Numbered from the stretch's first letter, positions 1 to 9,899 are shown. The stretch: 64,000 bases of DNA from Protopterus annectens (GCF_019279795.1 NC_056732.1:182287096-182351095); one strand, 5' to 3'. The notes: generated by a model from the sequence alone, not told the origin. Translations and numbers: made by a program.

Positions 1-35
1 AAAGTGTTTTGAACTACGAAAAAAGGCTGCAGAAG

Positions 36-250
36 GTACAGTTGTGTACACTTACCATAAATGTAGATGTTCAAGTGTATTCACTGTTGCAGTCATTTCA
101 TTTGGGGTAATCTGCTGGCAGGTTGCCCTCAGTCTGCCTGAATAACAAAGTTTTGGGCCCTGCGTCGGTTGCTGTCTCCTCTTCCATGACGTCAGGGATA
201 TAAAACACACAGCCAATGCCATTTTAGTCAGTTTTTCTTGCCCCAGATGT
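36..250. repeat. DIRS copy A left inverted terminal repeat with CRE and TATA motifs
   Basis: Bases from about 85 to 245 are the inverted counterpart of about 5405-5577 at the other end. Both contain the paths CCTGCGT.GGTTGCTGTCTCC, TGACGTCA and GGGATATAAAA (or GGGTATAAAA). Bases 36-90 are repeated inverted in the internal region at about 447-498. The CRE palindrome (188-195) followed by a TATA box (about 200-206) suggests an inward promoter. A TA dinucleotide run sits at 279-302. Confidence 0.8.
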
Positions 251-446
251 CAAGTGCCTTGGGGAGCAAAAAAAAAAAAATATATATATATATATATATA
301 AATAAACAGTAAATATATATAAATGCACTTTTAAAAACATAAACCTTTACCTTCATCTGAAAGCAAATACACCACAAAGGCCTTTGTGTATAGTGAAGGA
401 AAGAAAGGGTATAGAAAGATATAGAAAGAGGGATGGCGGGTGGGCA

Positions 447-547
447 ATAGTGAATACACTCGAACATCTACATTTATGGTAAGTGTACACAACTGTACTA
501 TGTTCTCCGTGTTTCACTGTTGCAGTCATTACATTTGGGTAGAATCC
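447..547. repeat. DIRS copy A internal complementary region
   Basis: The left half (447-498) is the reverse complement of the element's left outer end and the right half (499-547) is the reverse complement of its right outer end. They meet at GTAC|TATG. This is the circle-junction template known from DIRS1. It lies just beyond the recombinase stop codon (573). Confidence 0.85.
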
Positions 548-572
548 CAAAGCTATGGATGGGAGGATGGAA

Positions 573-1628
573 CTAAACAGCATTAGGAGCAGCTATAAGG
601 CCCTGCAGAACTGCAGTGGCAAAGCCTGCCCTGGATTTGGAGAAGAGAGGCAAATGATAATGCTTTGTGAAGGTATGAACAGAGCTCCAAGTAGCAGCTT
701 CTAGAATGTCTTTGGTTGGAACCCCTCTGAGAACAGCTGCTGAAGTAGAAGCAGCCCTGGTGGAATGTGATCTGATCCCCTTGGGCACAGGTTTACCATG
801 GTGCAAGTAGCAGAAACAAATGCAGTGGCTTAGCCACTTAGAAATAGTCTGCTTTGATATAGCCTTCCCCACTGATCCGGCAGCAAATGCTACCAGTAGT
901 TGCTCAGACTTTCTTAGAGATTTGGTCCTGTTTAAGTAGAATCTTAGTTGTCTGTGTGCATCCAATGAATGCAGAATCCGCTCCTCCTTGTTCTGCAGAT
1001 TTGGGTAAAATGTTGGCAGGTGAATGGTCTGGTTAAGAGCCACACTGGATACCACCTTAGGCATAAAAGAAGGATTGGTCCTGAGAGACACCATGTCCAG
1101 GTAAAATATAATAAAAGGCTCTACTGCCATGAGAGCCTGTAGTTCTGAAACCCTTCTTGCTGAAGTGACTGCCAAGAGAAAAGCTGTTTTCCAGGATAGA
1201 AATTTTATATCCGCAGTAGCTGCTGGTTCAAAAGGAGGCAGGGTGAGTTTTTCCAGCACAAAATTGAGGTCCCATGCAGGAGTTGTTGATCTTCTGGGAG
1301 GCCTTAAATGTTTGGCCCCTCTAAGACATTGCTTAAGCAGAGGATGAGAAAAGAGGGCAGGCTCTGTGTTGTAATGAGCCGAGATGGCAGAAACATGGAT
1401 TTTTATTGAAGAAAAAGATAGGCCCTTGTCAAGCATCTCAGTCAAATATTGTAAAATCTGAGGAATATTGGGCTTTGCTGTGTCTGTTACTTGTGCTTGG
1501 TTCCATGCACAGAATTTCTTCCATTTATCAGCATACGATTTTCTAGTACTAGGCCTTCTGGCTTCCAAAATGACATCCATCTCATATTTACTGAGAGGTG
1601 TTGTTTGAATAATTAGTTGATCAGCCAT
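573..1628 (-). CDS. DIRS tyrosine recombinase, copy A (open)
   Basis: The chosen start is the Met at 1628 (MADQLIIQTT), shared with copy B, although the frame is open back to 1955. 351 codons. An N-terminal core-binding-like part has ARRPSTRKSYADKW (about residues 23-36), typical of phage-integrase-like N domains. The catalytic set appears complete: Arg159 in SARRVSEL, His288-x-x-Arg291 in HSTR, Trp314 in WSSVHTF, and Tyr324 in TKHYHLP as the probable nucleophile. Function in DIRS elements: it integrates a circular DNA intermediate into the genome without a target-site duplication. The start overlaps the end of the upstream pol frame by 16 nt, as in copy B. This is the only DIRS gene in the window without an evident break. 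Confidence 0.85.
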   Translation of the reverse strand: MADQLIIQTTPLSKYEMDVILEARRPSTRKSYADKWKKFCAWNQAQVTDTAKPNIPQILQYLTEMLDKGLSFSSIKIHVSAISAHYNTEPALFSHPLLKQCLRGAKHLRPPRRSTTPAWDLNFVLEKLTLPPFEPAATADIKFLSWKTAFLLAVTSARRVSELQALMAVEPFIIFYLDMVSLRTNPSFMPKVVSSVALNQTIHLPTFYPNLQNKEERILHSLDAHRQLRFYLNRTKSLRKSEQLLVAFAAGSVGKAISKQTISKWLSHCICFCYLHHGKPVPKGIRSHSTRAASTSAAVLRGVPTKDILEAATWSSVHTFTKHYHLPLFSKSRAGFATAVLQGLIAAPNAV

Positions 1629-3541
1629 GCTGCAAGATTCAGAGTTTGGAGCGGAGTGTGCAGAATTTGATAGTTCTGCTGAGACAGTAGATGAGGTATT
1701 TGAGGCAAGTACCATGAAGGAAGCTGAGACATATTCCTTAGAAGTGGGTACCAGTGCTGGCGAGGCCAGTCCGGAGCAACTAGGATCATTTTTGTTTTTT
1801 CCTGTCTGACTTTTAGTAAGACCTTGGGGAGTAGAGGCAGAGGGGGAAAGCCATAGTTTTTTTCCAGCTGAAGGATAGGGCATCCACTTTCCATGCTTTT
1901 TTGTGATGAGTTCTTGTGCAGAATTTGTCCAACTGATAATTTTGGGGAGAGGCAAACAGATCTATGTCTGGGCTCCCCCATTTCTGTGTTAACATGCTGA
2001 AGATTTGTGGATCCAGTTTCCATTCATGTGGGTCCATAAGATTTCTGTTTGGCAGGAATTGAGCTTGAAGATGTATTTGGTAAGTCAAGGCTGTGTTCCA
2101 CAAGGCCATGGCTAGTCTGCAAAGTGGGTAGGAATGTGTACCACCCCTGCTTGTTTATGTACCATATAACTGTGGTGTTGTCCGTCTTTATCAGTAGTTG
2201 TCCTGGATGAAGTAAGTCCTTGAAGGCTTTCAGAGCATTCTGAACAGCTAGCATCTCTTTCTGGTTGACATGCAGATGCATTTGGTTTGGGCTCCATTTG
2301 CCCTGAATGCATCTCCCTGCCAGGTGGGCCCCCCAAGCACAGTCTGACGCATCTGTAGTTAGGGTTTGGGAGGCAGGGGGTAGAGTGAAAGACAGTCCCT
2401 TGTTCTGGTGACATGTCTCTGTCCACCAAATAAACTCCTGTTGTAGGCAGGGAATGAGAGCAATCATTGTTTCCAGACTGTGACAATGTTGACTCCATAA
2501 ACTTTTTAGGTACCACTGAAGTTTCCTCATATGCAGTCTCACATATGGAATTAGTAGAATGCAGGATGCCATGACCCCCAAAGCCTACAGAATTTGTCTT
2601 GCAGATAACTGGGTTTTTGTTGCCATTTGTTTGACGTATATTGTCAGTTGCCTTTGTTTGTCTGGCGTGAGGTAAGCCATCTGGGCAGTTGTATTCAAGC
2701 TTGCACCCAGGAATGTAATTATTTGAGAGGGTACCAGTTGTGATTTCTTTTAGTCTATTGTGTACCCTAGGCATGTTAGAAGCCTTTTTACATACGCCAG
2801 ATGTTGAAGAAGAATGTCCTTGTTTTCTGCTTGAATGAGACAGTCCAGATAAGGATAAATTTGTATGCTTCTTTGTCTGCAAAATGCAATTACTGGTGCC
2901 AGGCACTTTGTAAAGACCCTGGGTGCAGTAGATAAGCCAAAGGGCAGTGCAGAGAATTGGTAATGCAAAAAACCAGCTTTGAAGCAGAGGTATCTTCTGC
3001 AGGATTCCCTTATTGGGATATGCAGGTATGCCTCTTTTAAGTGTAGAGTTACTAACCAAGCACTTCTGCCTAGTATAGGCAGTAGATGTTGTAAAGTCAG
3101 CATTTTGAATTTTGGAATGTCCAGGACCGTGTTCAGAATCGATAAGTCCAGAATTGGACGCCATGAATTGTCTTTTCTGGGTACCAGGAAAAGTCTTAAA
3201 TAAAAACCTTGTCCTTTTTCCTTTTCTGGCACCGGATGAATAGCTCCCATATCCATGAGGGACATGACTTGTTTCTGGGCCTCTGCCCACTGGTTTTGTG
3301 GCAGATCCGACCATCCATTTGGAACTGGCAAAGTATGGAAATGAAATCTGTACCCCTGGGATACTATGTTTAATACCCACTTGTCCTGGGTAATTAATTG
3401 CCAATTTTGAGCATGAAGTGTTAGTTTTCCCCCCAAGGGGGCTGCCAAAAGATAAGTGTTTGGTGATGGTAGAGGAAAGTCATTGAGACTGCTTACTGTA
3501 GGGTTGTGTTTTGTTTCCTCCAGATTTGGAGGTGGATGCAC
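1613..3541 (-). pseudogene. DIRS pol (RT, RNase H, methyltransferase-like), copy A
   Basis: The frame from 3541 to 2024 carries an RT with KEKGQGFYLRLFLVPRK, WRPILDLSILN, LPFGLSTAPRVFTK and the catalytic box as YPYLDC. Copies B and C have YLDDC here, so one Asp codon of the active site is lost (about 2843-2850). In-frame stops lie at 2750 and near 2590 (Gln codon to TAG). RNase H follows with DASD, NQKEMLAVQNAL and TDNTT. A deletion of about 30 bp near 2045 removes the final NTLADDLSR motif and shifts the frame. The C-terminal region has DIDLFASPQNYQL, DALSFSW and FPPLPLL, typical of the methyltransferase-like domain of DIRS pol. The protein cannot be functional. Confidence 0.85.
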
Positions 3542-5275
3542 CCCATTGCTTTGACCTGTAAGAACCCTGTGATTGGTATCTGGAGCCTTTTGAGCACCTG
3601 TATTTGCCCTGAGTGGCTCTGTTGGACACAGGAAAGGACCAGTTTTTAGTAGGCCAGTGTCTACTAAACCTGGGTGGCTGCACTTGCAAGAAATCTTTTA
3701 CAGTTTGCATAGATTTAGCTTTGTCTTCCATTTTCTTTAAAACCTCTTCTGCCTTATTACCAAACAGAGTATAATGCTGCAAAGGGGCATCCAACAATTT
3801 AGCTTTAACATGATCAGGCAGATTTTGTTCCTTGAGCCAGGCATACTTTCTAATCACAGATCCAGTAACGGCGGCCCTACAAGAGGCCTCCAAGAAATCA
3901 AAACCACATTGCAAAGTATGCTTTCCAACTTGTTCTGCTGAATGCAATAATTCTTGTAACTCTTTATTTTGCACACAATCAGAAATCAACACAATTTTCT
4001 GTTTCAGTAAGCCCATAACATGCTGTTGATATTTAAGCATATGAAACTGGCAGTTTAAAGCCCTCATTGCCAAGGTTGCAGACGTATAAACCTTCTTACC
4101 CCATCTATCCAGCGCCCTGGAATCTCTATCAGAAGGGGTAGGATTCTTGGCTGTAGAGGCCTTTACACCCTTGGGACCCTGATAAATAGTTTCAGTATCA
4201 GCAGCATGATTTTTGAAAAGAAATTTGTGGGAGTCAGGAACCCTGTAATATCTGTCTGGCTTACTAGGAGCCGGAGGCAGGGAATCAGGAGCCATGCTTG
4301 ATTCTGAAAAAACATCATCAACAATGTCTAATACAGGAGGTATTGCCAAAGCCCTTTGCTGAGGAAGAAGAAGGAAATCCCTAAGCCTCTTTTTTGACTC
4401 AGAGAAGTCCTGAATCTCCCAGTGAAAATGTTCCCTTAAAGTATGCAAAGTTTCTCCAAAACAGTAATCCTCAGGAAGATATGCAGATGGGATGGATTCC
4501 TCTGCATTAAAATCCTCATAGGGTGGAATAGAAAATTCCTGATCAGAAGAGGGATCAGAAGAAATGGAAACCTGATCTGAAGATTCATAATCAGTGCCTT
4601 GCCTAGGCCTCTTAGCAGGGGGAGGTTGGGAACCCTGATCAAGGTAATTAAATCCTCAGCCATTTTGATCATCTGTTTTTTAGGCATAGGGGCTTGAGCA
4701 CATGGCTCATGCGTCGATTTTTTAGACATAGAAGTTGTTGGTGTCGGTTTAATATAAAAATGTTGAGGCCTGAAAACACCCTCAGAAGCTGGTGCCTGCT
4801 CAGTGGCTCTGGACCCGTCTAAGGGAGAGACATCCGTGGGTTCAATACTCTGGGAATCTCGCAGCATACCGGACTCCGAATGGGTCTCGGTAGAGGCCTG
4901 CGACTCAAAAGTAGTGGGTATCAGGGGTTGCAAAAGCGCCTCACTGAGTACCGGCGAACCGGCGACTGGCTTTGGAGAAGCTTCGTCGTTGGTTTTGGAC
5001 CTTGACGGTCTGTCTCTGTCTTTTTATTTGTGTTTTTTGTGTACTCCGGTAGTCAGATTGCTAACCGAAGACATTTCAGGATAATTAAATCTTGAACCAA
5101 AATATTTAGAAGCAAAAATATACTGACGCTTAATAGTGCGTTGGTTAAATCTAGCACAAAACTGACAGCAAGGCACGTTGTGATCTGGGCCTAGGCAAGG
5201 AATACAGTACAAAAGAAAATCCTTATGAGGTATTTGCTTCCCACATGTAATGCAATTATTAACTTTTACTGACAT
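3480..5275 (-). pseudogene. DIRS gag-like ORF1, copy A
   Basis: The start at Met 5275 (MSVKVNN) is conserved in copies B, C and D. The N-terminus has a Cys cluster (CITCGKQ, YCIPCLGPDH, CCQFC) that probably binds zinc and resembles the N-terminal Cys-rich block of DIRS gag proteins. The middle is acidic with SSSDQ-type runs and SIPSASPPEDY-like sequence. The main conserved block (4448-3480) has WGKKVYTSATLAMRALNCQF and KHTLQCGFDFLEASCRAAV, and ends in a basic, Gly/Ser-rich tail (likely RNA-binding). Frame changes at about 5024, 4930 and 4440 break the gene. Its end overlaps the start of pol by 62 nt in another frame. Confidence 0.75.
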
Positions 5276-5399
5276 CAGTAAGGAGCAACAAAAAGTTTCC
5301 CCAACGGGGTACTTAGCTTTAGTTTGAAGACTTCGGTTCTGAAACTCGAGTATGTAAATTTCAGGAGTCGGCCGACTGGCACTTACGAACTGCTTCTGC

Positions 5400-5597
5400 T
5401 TCGGGCACTGTGCGACAAGAAAGACAGAATAAAATGGCGTTGGCTGCATGTTTTATACCCCTAATGACCTGACGTCATGGAAGAGGAGACAGCAACCAAC
5501 GCAGGACCCAAGACTTTGTTATTCAGACCGACTGAGGGCAACCTTCCAGCAGATTACCCCAAATATAATGACTGCAACAGTGAAACATGAAGAACAT
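5400..5597. repeat. DIRS copy A right inverted terminal repeat, likely promoter of the element
   Basis: This is the inverted copy of the left end. Read on the minus strand it has TGACGTCA (5471-5478), then GGGTATAAAACATGCAG, which places a TATA box about 15 bp after the CRE-like site and roughly 180 bp before the first gag codon (5275). The outermost 35 bases match, inverted, the second half of the internal region (about 499-547). Confidence 0.75.
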
Positions 5598-6387
5598 CAC
5601 CAAGCTTAAAAAACTACGAGACTTGAATGATTTCCAGTGCAGAGAAGTCTTTTCTTGGCCCAGCCAGTCCAATTTGGTATCCAAGCAACATCAAGAAGCC
5701 CCTCCCAATTTAGATGAAGTGAACTCACAGGCAGCAATGCCCCTTATGCCTAACCAAGAGATGAAAATTTCTACATGTGATTCAAGAGACAGGAAATTCA
5801 ACAGCTCCCCCTGTATCCCAGAAGTCAAAGGAAAGTAAAAGACCTTTGGGAGACAATTCAGTAGCTAACAATGCCAAAAACTGCTCATGTAATGAAGCAG
5901 TTTATTTTCCATTAGTTCCCCAACAAACTGTAGAGACTTCAGTTCTACATTTTGTACTGAAAAATGCATTACCAATCAGAGAGAGATCGAAAAGCAGAGG
6001 GAGGAGAGGGAGAACTCGTCAAACACAAGAAGGACATATGTGCCAGAACCGAATGATAACTCGCAGCAAGAATTAAAAAACTTGGTAAGTAATCTTTCTT
6101 CTTTTCAATTGACAGAAGCACAGTCTTCACTTTTGAATAAAGGACTATCCTTCATTCCTGTGCAAAAGACAGTAATGGTAGATATGTTGACAGAACTAAA
6201 ACTTTTTGGCAGGAACTTAACCTTAAAAACCATGTTTAAGGACAATGAAGCTGGGAATGATTATTCTTTTAAAAGACCCAGCACATTTGTACCTAAGATG
6301 CATCCCATGGTAGAGGCATATGTTACTATATGTGAGAAGCAAATTAGGGTAGCTTTTTTAGATAACAAGACCAGCAATGTTTTATAA
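5598..6387 (+). pseudogene. Penelope-like element, N-terminal region
   Basis: Two to three overlapping frames cover this stretch, so at least one frameshift has accumulated. It encodes hydrophilic sequence ending in a segment (about 6080-6387) that leads into the RT, with LTEAQSSLLNKGLSFIPV, which resembles the N-terminal lead-in of Penelope polymerases (a short helix followed by 'LSKGLxFxP'). No catalytic residues are expected in this part. The start codon cannot be placed, because the natural 5' part was split by the DIRS insertion. An ATG at 5587 lies inside the DIRS terminus and is not the native start. Confidence 0.6.
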
Positions 6388-7450
6388 TTTAAATAGAGAT
6401 GAATCTGAAGCTCTCACACAACTAAAAGCAATGCAGTCCATCCAGATTAGACCACCTGATAAAGGGGGAGGGGTTGTCATTATGGATAAAATGTTTTATG
6501 CGCAGGAGATGCTTGAACTTCTGAATGACAGAGAAACATACCTACAAATCTCTAAAACTATGGTTAGAGGTATTACTGATAAAATTTCTGTCCTAGTTTT
6601 TGATTTACTAGTGTCCTGTCAAATTACGAAGGAAGTTTTAAAATATTTTTCTGTTGACAATCCGGTAGTTCCTATTGTTTATGGGCTACCAAAAGTACAC
6701 AAAGATCTGACATGCCCCCCAATGAGTCCTATTGTCTCAAGTAGTAGCTGGGCAATGGAGGCTATATCGATTTTTGTAGAGAAGAGCTTGCACCCCGTTT
6801 TGGAAACTTGTGGTACTATATTAAGAGACACTAAGACATTTCTTGGCTTACTTTATGCTAAAATGAAAGAGCTGAATAATGACTTTCTTTTGGTTATGAT
6901 GGACATAGTACCTCTCTTTACAGTAATACCTAATGAATGGGGCATTGAGAATGTACGTGAACTGCTATGTACTAAAAAAGTTTTTACTTCTGCTAAAACT
7001 AACCTGATATGTAACCTACTTGAGATTATTTTGGAGAATAATGTGTTCTTGTTTAATGAGATGTTTTATTTGCAAAAGGTTGGCATGACAATGGGCACAG
7101 CTTTTGCCAATAGCTATGCCAACCTAGCATTGTTAGAATGGGAACACAATACTCTACTCCAAGGCAATGATTTTAGTGATGCAATTTTATGGTACCTACG
7201 TTTTGTAGATGACATCTTCCTCTTATGGGGAAGTACAGTAGAAAGCTTAGAACAGTTTATTGACTATCTTCATATGTCTACCAACTTCCTGAGGTTCACT
7301 TATAAGTACTCTAATGAGAGAATAGAGTTTTTAGATGTAAAAGTTAGTAAGATACAACCTGGGGGATTAACTACACATCTGTACAGAAAACCCTGCAGAA
7401 AGAATTGCATCCTACATAAATCAAGTATGCACCCTAGACATGTGTTCTGA
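6377..7450 (+). pseudogene. Penelope-like reverse transcriptase
   Basis: An open stretch of about 357 codons carries the order of motifs typical of Penelope RTs: PPDKGGGVVIMD near the start, YGLPKVHK, PIVSS, LVMMDIVPLFTVIP (aspartate motif A), FYLQKVGMTMGTAFANSYAN (motif B) and LRFVDDIFLLW (catalytic YxDD box as FVDD), then IEFLDV and LYRKPC near the end. The catalytic aspartates appear to be present. Penelope RTs are related to telomerase and prime at nicks or telomere ends. The frame closes at 7450 just after HPRHVF, where other Penelope proteins continue. The product is therefore truncated by a stop and the linker continues in another frame at 7462-7725. Confidence 0.85.
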
Positions 7451-7461
7451 AGGGGCAGCTC

Positions 7462-8337
7462 TTGAGAATGAGCAGGATACATAACACAGATGATGGGTTA
7501 AATGCAGCAGTCTGTACATTGAGGGAAGATTTCAAGGATAGGGGCTATAATCAAACTGAGATAGATGAAAGTGTCAGTCATATGTATGAAGTACGTAATA
7601 GTAGTGGCAAACACTATTTTTCCCATTCAATAGAAGGAAGCCCTAGTAATTCTAGGACTAATAATGATAGAATTAGATTTCCAGTATCATACTCCAGTGA
7701 TATTAAGTTATTCTGTAACATTTAAAAAAAAATGGAATATATTAACATTTAACTGAATTAGACAATGTAACTGATACAGTACAACATTTCTCATTTATTA
7801 ATAGAAAGTGACTTAAGAGGCAGCTTTGTTATAAGTCCTCACGAATGACCAGCAAGAAATGCTGTAACAGACTAGGCACCTCCCCCTTCAGAAATTGTAC
7901 AGCCTGTAAGTACATATAGTCAGGCTCTTCTTTTTCACTCAGAAGTCAGAAATTTAAAGTTGAGGCTGACTTCTATGCAGACTGTAAAATGCAGAATGTG
8001 GTCTATTTTAGTTTTTGTAAATATTGCAATGCTTTTTATATCAGGAAGACAAATATATTCCTTAAAGATAGAATCTTGGAACATATGAGGGACATTGTAA
8101 AAAGTAAGGAAACTAGTGCACTGGCTAAGCATGTACAAGAAAAAGGGATGCACCATGTTTTTAACTTTTTTTGTATCAGAGATTTTATCAGAAAGCTTGA
8201 GAGGTGGAGATATTAAGAACAGGACAGAGGAGGTTGAACATAAGTGGATTATGAAACTGCAGGCTGATAAACCCCCTGGAATTAATGGCATGGTATCACT
8301 TAACCCTTTTTTGAAAGCCAGACTATTGAAACATTAA
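7462..8337 (+). pseudogene. Penelope-like linker and GIY-YIG endonuclease, broken
   Basis: From 7462 a segment with REDFKDRGYNQTEIDESV matches the usual region after the Penelope RT. About 7870-7990 contains Cys pairs (CTAC and further Cys) in front of the nuclease. From 7989 the GIY-YIG-like core reads NVVYFSFCKYCNAFYIRKT, followed by IREH-like ILEHMRDI and, in the next frame, EHKWIMKLQADKPPGIN. Known: the GIY-YIG domain of Penelope elements nicks DNA for target-primed transcription. The second signature is YIR where YIG would be typical, so the conserved glycine appears changed to Arg. At least two frameshifts and one stop break the domain. Confidence 0.75.
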
Positions 8338-8529
8338 AATTATGTATCAAATGTTTTTTGTACTATGTATTATTTATACATTATACCAATAGTTTGTACA
8401 TTTTTTAAATATTTTTAGATTTTAAGCAATTAAAGTTTTTAGATAAATGCACTTTCTAACTTAGTACATTCTCCACTGTGATAGGCTGTTTTTAATTTAA
8501 ATTTGGCTGTTCAGTAGTATGATTTAAGC

Positions 8530-8559
8530 CTAAAGAAGCGATCAGTTTGGATCGTGAAA
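8530..8559 (+). ncRNA. Hammerhead-like core, decayed, in Penelope 3' region
   Basis: The sequence shows CTAAAGA, a hairpin with a 6-bp stem (GCGATC pairing with GATCGT, loop AGTTTG), then GAAA. A hammerhead core is CUGANGA, stem II, GAAA. Here the first box has one clear change (CTAAAGA), while stem II and GAAA are in place. Known: many Penelope-like elements carry hammerhead ribozymes in their terminal repeats. Stems I and III were not traced, so activity is doubtful. Confidence 0.4.
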
Positions 8560-8631
8560 GTGCTAACTTATCATTAAATTTTGTTTTTCTTCCTTCATTC
8601 ATGTCTTGTTCGTTATTTTGTTGTTATTTAA

Positions 8632-8931
8632 CGGAAGCGTCGTCGGCAGTTTTGGACCTGTGCGGTCTGTCTCTGTCTTTATCCTTACGTTTTTCGGAAG
8701 ATCAGTAGTCGGATGGCTTACCGAAGCCATTTTGGAATACAGAGATTGAGACCGAAAGTATTTAGTGACAATAAGAGCCCGATGACAGATAGTTCGGGTG
8801 TTGAACAAAGCACAAAACCGACAACGAGGTACGTCATGGTCTGGGCCTAAACAGGTGATGCAGTAAGAATGGAAATCTCTGTGTGGTATTTGCTTTCCAC
8901 AGGTGAGACAATTGTTAACTTTTTCTGACAT
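8632..8931 (-). pseudogene. DIRS gag-like N-terminus, copy D
   Basis: Met 8931 opens MSEKVNNCLTCGKQ, followed by the Cys cluster YCITCLGPDH and CRFC found in the other copies. About 100 residues remain, and the frame runs out into unrelated sequence at the break near 8632. The Cys-rich block is intact (probable zinc binding). There is no sign that it is expressed as a protein. Confidence 0.75.
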
Positions 8932-9251
8932 TGGTTAGAGCAAGAAAAAAGGATCCACAATGGGGTACTTAGGTTTAGAAGACTTCAGGATGATTCAGTT
9001 CGGTAAAGAAAACTCAGGTAGTGGCCGACCAGCACTCATGCGACCTGCTTCTGCTTCGGGCTCCTCAGCAAGAAAGACTGATATAATGGTGTCAGCTGCC
9101 TGTTTTTATACCCCTGATGATCTGACGTCAGTCCTGGAGTGACAGCAACTGATGCAGAAATACTAAGTCTCTGGTATTTGGGCCGACTGATGGCTACTTG
9201 CAGGCAGATAACCCAAGTGTTATGACTGCAACAGTGAAACATGAACAACAT
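8632..9251 (-). mobile_element. DIRS copy D, truncated terminal fragment
   Basis: Only the right end of a DIRS element remains. It reads from the terminus GAACAACAT (9251) through a CRE-like TGACGTCA (about 9123-9130) and a TATA-type TATAAAAA to the first codons of gag. The left break lies at about 8632, directly against the 3' part of the Penelope element. It is diverged from copies A-C and shows no recombinase or polymerase. Confidence 0.8.
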
Positions 9252-9899
9252 CAAGAAAAAACACTTTATGGCCACCAAATGATGTCCAAGAACAATTGTT
9301 TGCCAAGACTACATTCCTAGGTCTGAATGAGGCATGGGCCTTCACTACTTGTATAGGTCACAGATTGTAGGATTACATACATATTTATTGACATCACTAA
9401 ATCCAGACACTGAAAATTCTAAAAATAAAACTAAGAATACAACTTTGCTTAGGTTAGCAAAAGTCTTTAGCTAAGGAGGAGACATGGAAATCAAAACAGG
9501 AGTTGACAAAAAAATAGTTAGTAGCAGAAAGTGTAGAAAGCCAAAAGAAAGAATGTGATCAGGAAAAACAAATGAAAAGTGGAAAACCCACAATTACAGT
9601 AAGAAATACAGAGACTTATTTTATTTATTGCTTTTGTTTACTGGGAAAGTTTGACTGCACTCAGGACCCACATTTAGCTAAGGCATGGGGAGAAAAGCTG
9701 CAGTTCAACACAATATAAACAACTGAACGTTGACAATGACATCTAACATAGATACTCTATACTTAAGCATGTGAAGTGGCAGTTTTATACATTTTACACA
9801 AACACGTAGAGCAAGAAATTGGTAGAGGAATTATATACAAAGAGTTATAGTAGTCTCTTGCCACCCCCATAATCCCTTTTTTAGGCAAGGCTCTAAAGT
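9252..9899. other. Unassigned stretch with a MIR-like SINE tail
   Basis: No gene is visible. About 9600-9705 (TTGTTTACTGGGAAAG, then CAGGACCCAC and GCATGGGGAGAAAAGCT) matches 36610-36705 and is the antisense tail of a dispersed SINE-like family. Confidence 0.5.

Larger units (their letters stand above)
36..5597 (-). mobile_element. DIRS1-like retrotransposon, copy A, full length
   Basis: 5562 bp on the minus strand. Its limits are set by the outer sequences that are joined in the internal complementary region: it starts at GTACAGTTG (36) and ends at GAAGAACAT (5597). Order from the right end: inverted terminal repeat, gag-like gene (5275-3480), RT-RNase H-methyltransferase-like region (3541-1613), tyrosine recombinase (1628-573), internal complementary region (about 447-547), left inverted terminal repeat. 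No long target duplication is seen, as expected for integration by a tyrosine recombinase. The recombinase is open, but the polymerase is damaged (stops, one lost catalytic Asp, deletion in RNase H), so the copy is not autonomous. Confidence 0.9.
1..8631 (+). mobile_element. Penelope-like retroelement, interrupted by DIRS copy A
   Basis: The element reads on the plus strand. Its protein-coding part resumes at 5598, right after the DIRS end at 5597, with a basic segment (KLKKLRDLNDFQ). Bases 1-35 before the DIRS read as a similar charged segment in one frame (NYEKRLQK), so the DIRS probably inserted into this element's 5' region. A reverse transcriptase follows (about 6380-7450) and then a GIY-YIG-type endonuclease (about 7870-8320). 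The 3' untranslated part to about 8631 is AT-rich and contains a hammerhead-like hairpin. Several frame changes and stops make it inactive. The left limit lies outside the window and the right limit is set where truncated DIRS sequence begins. Confidence 0.8.
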
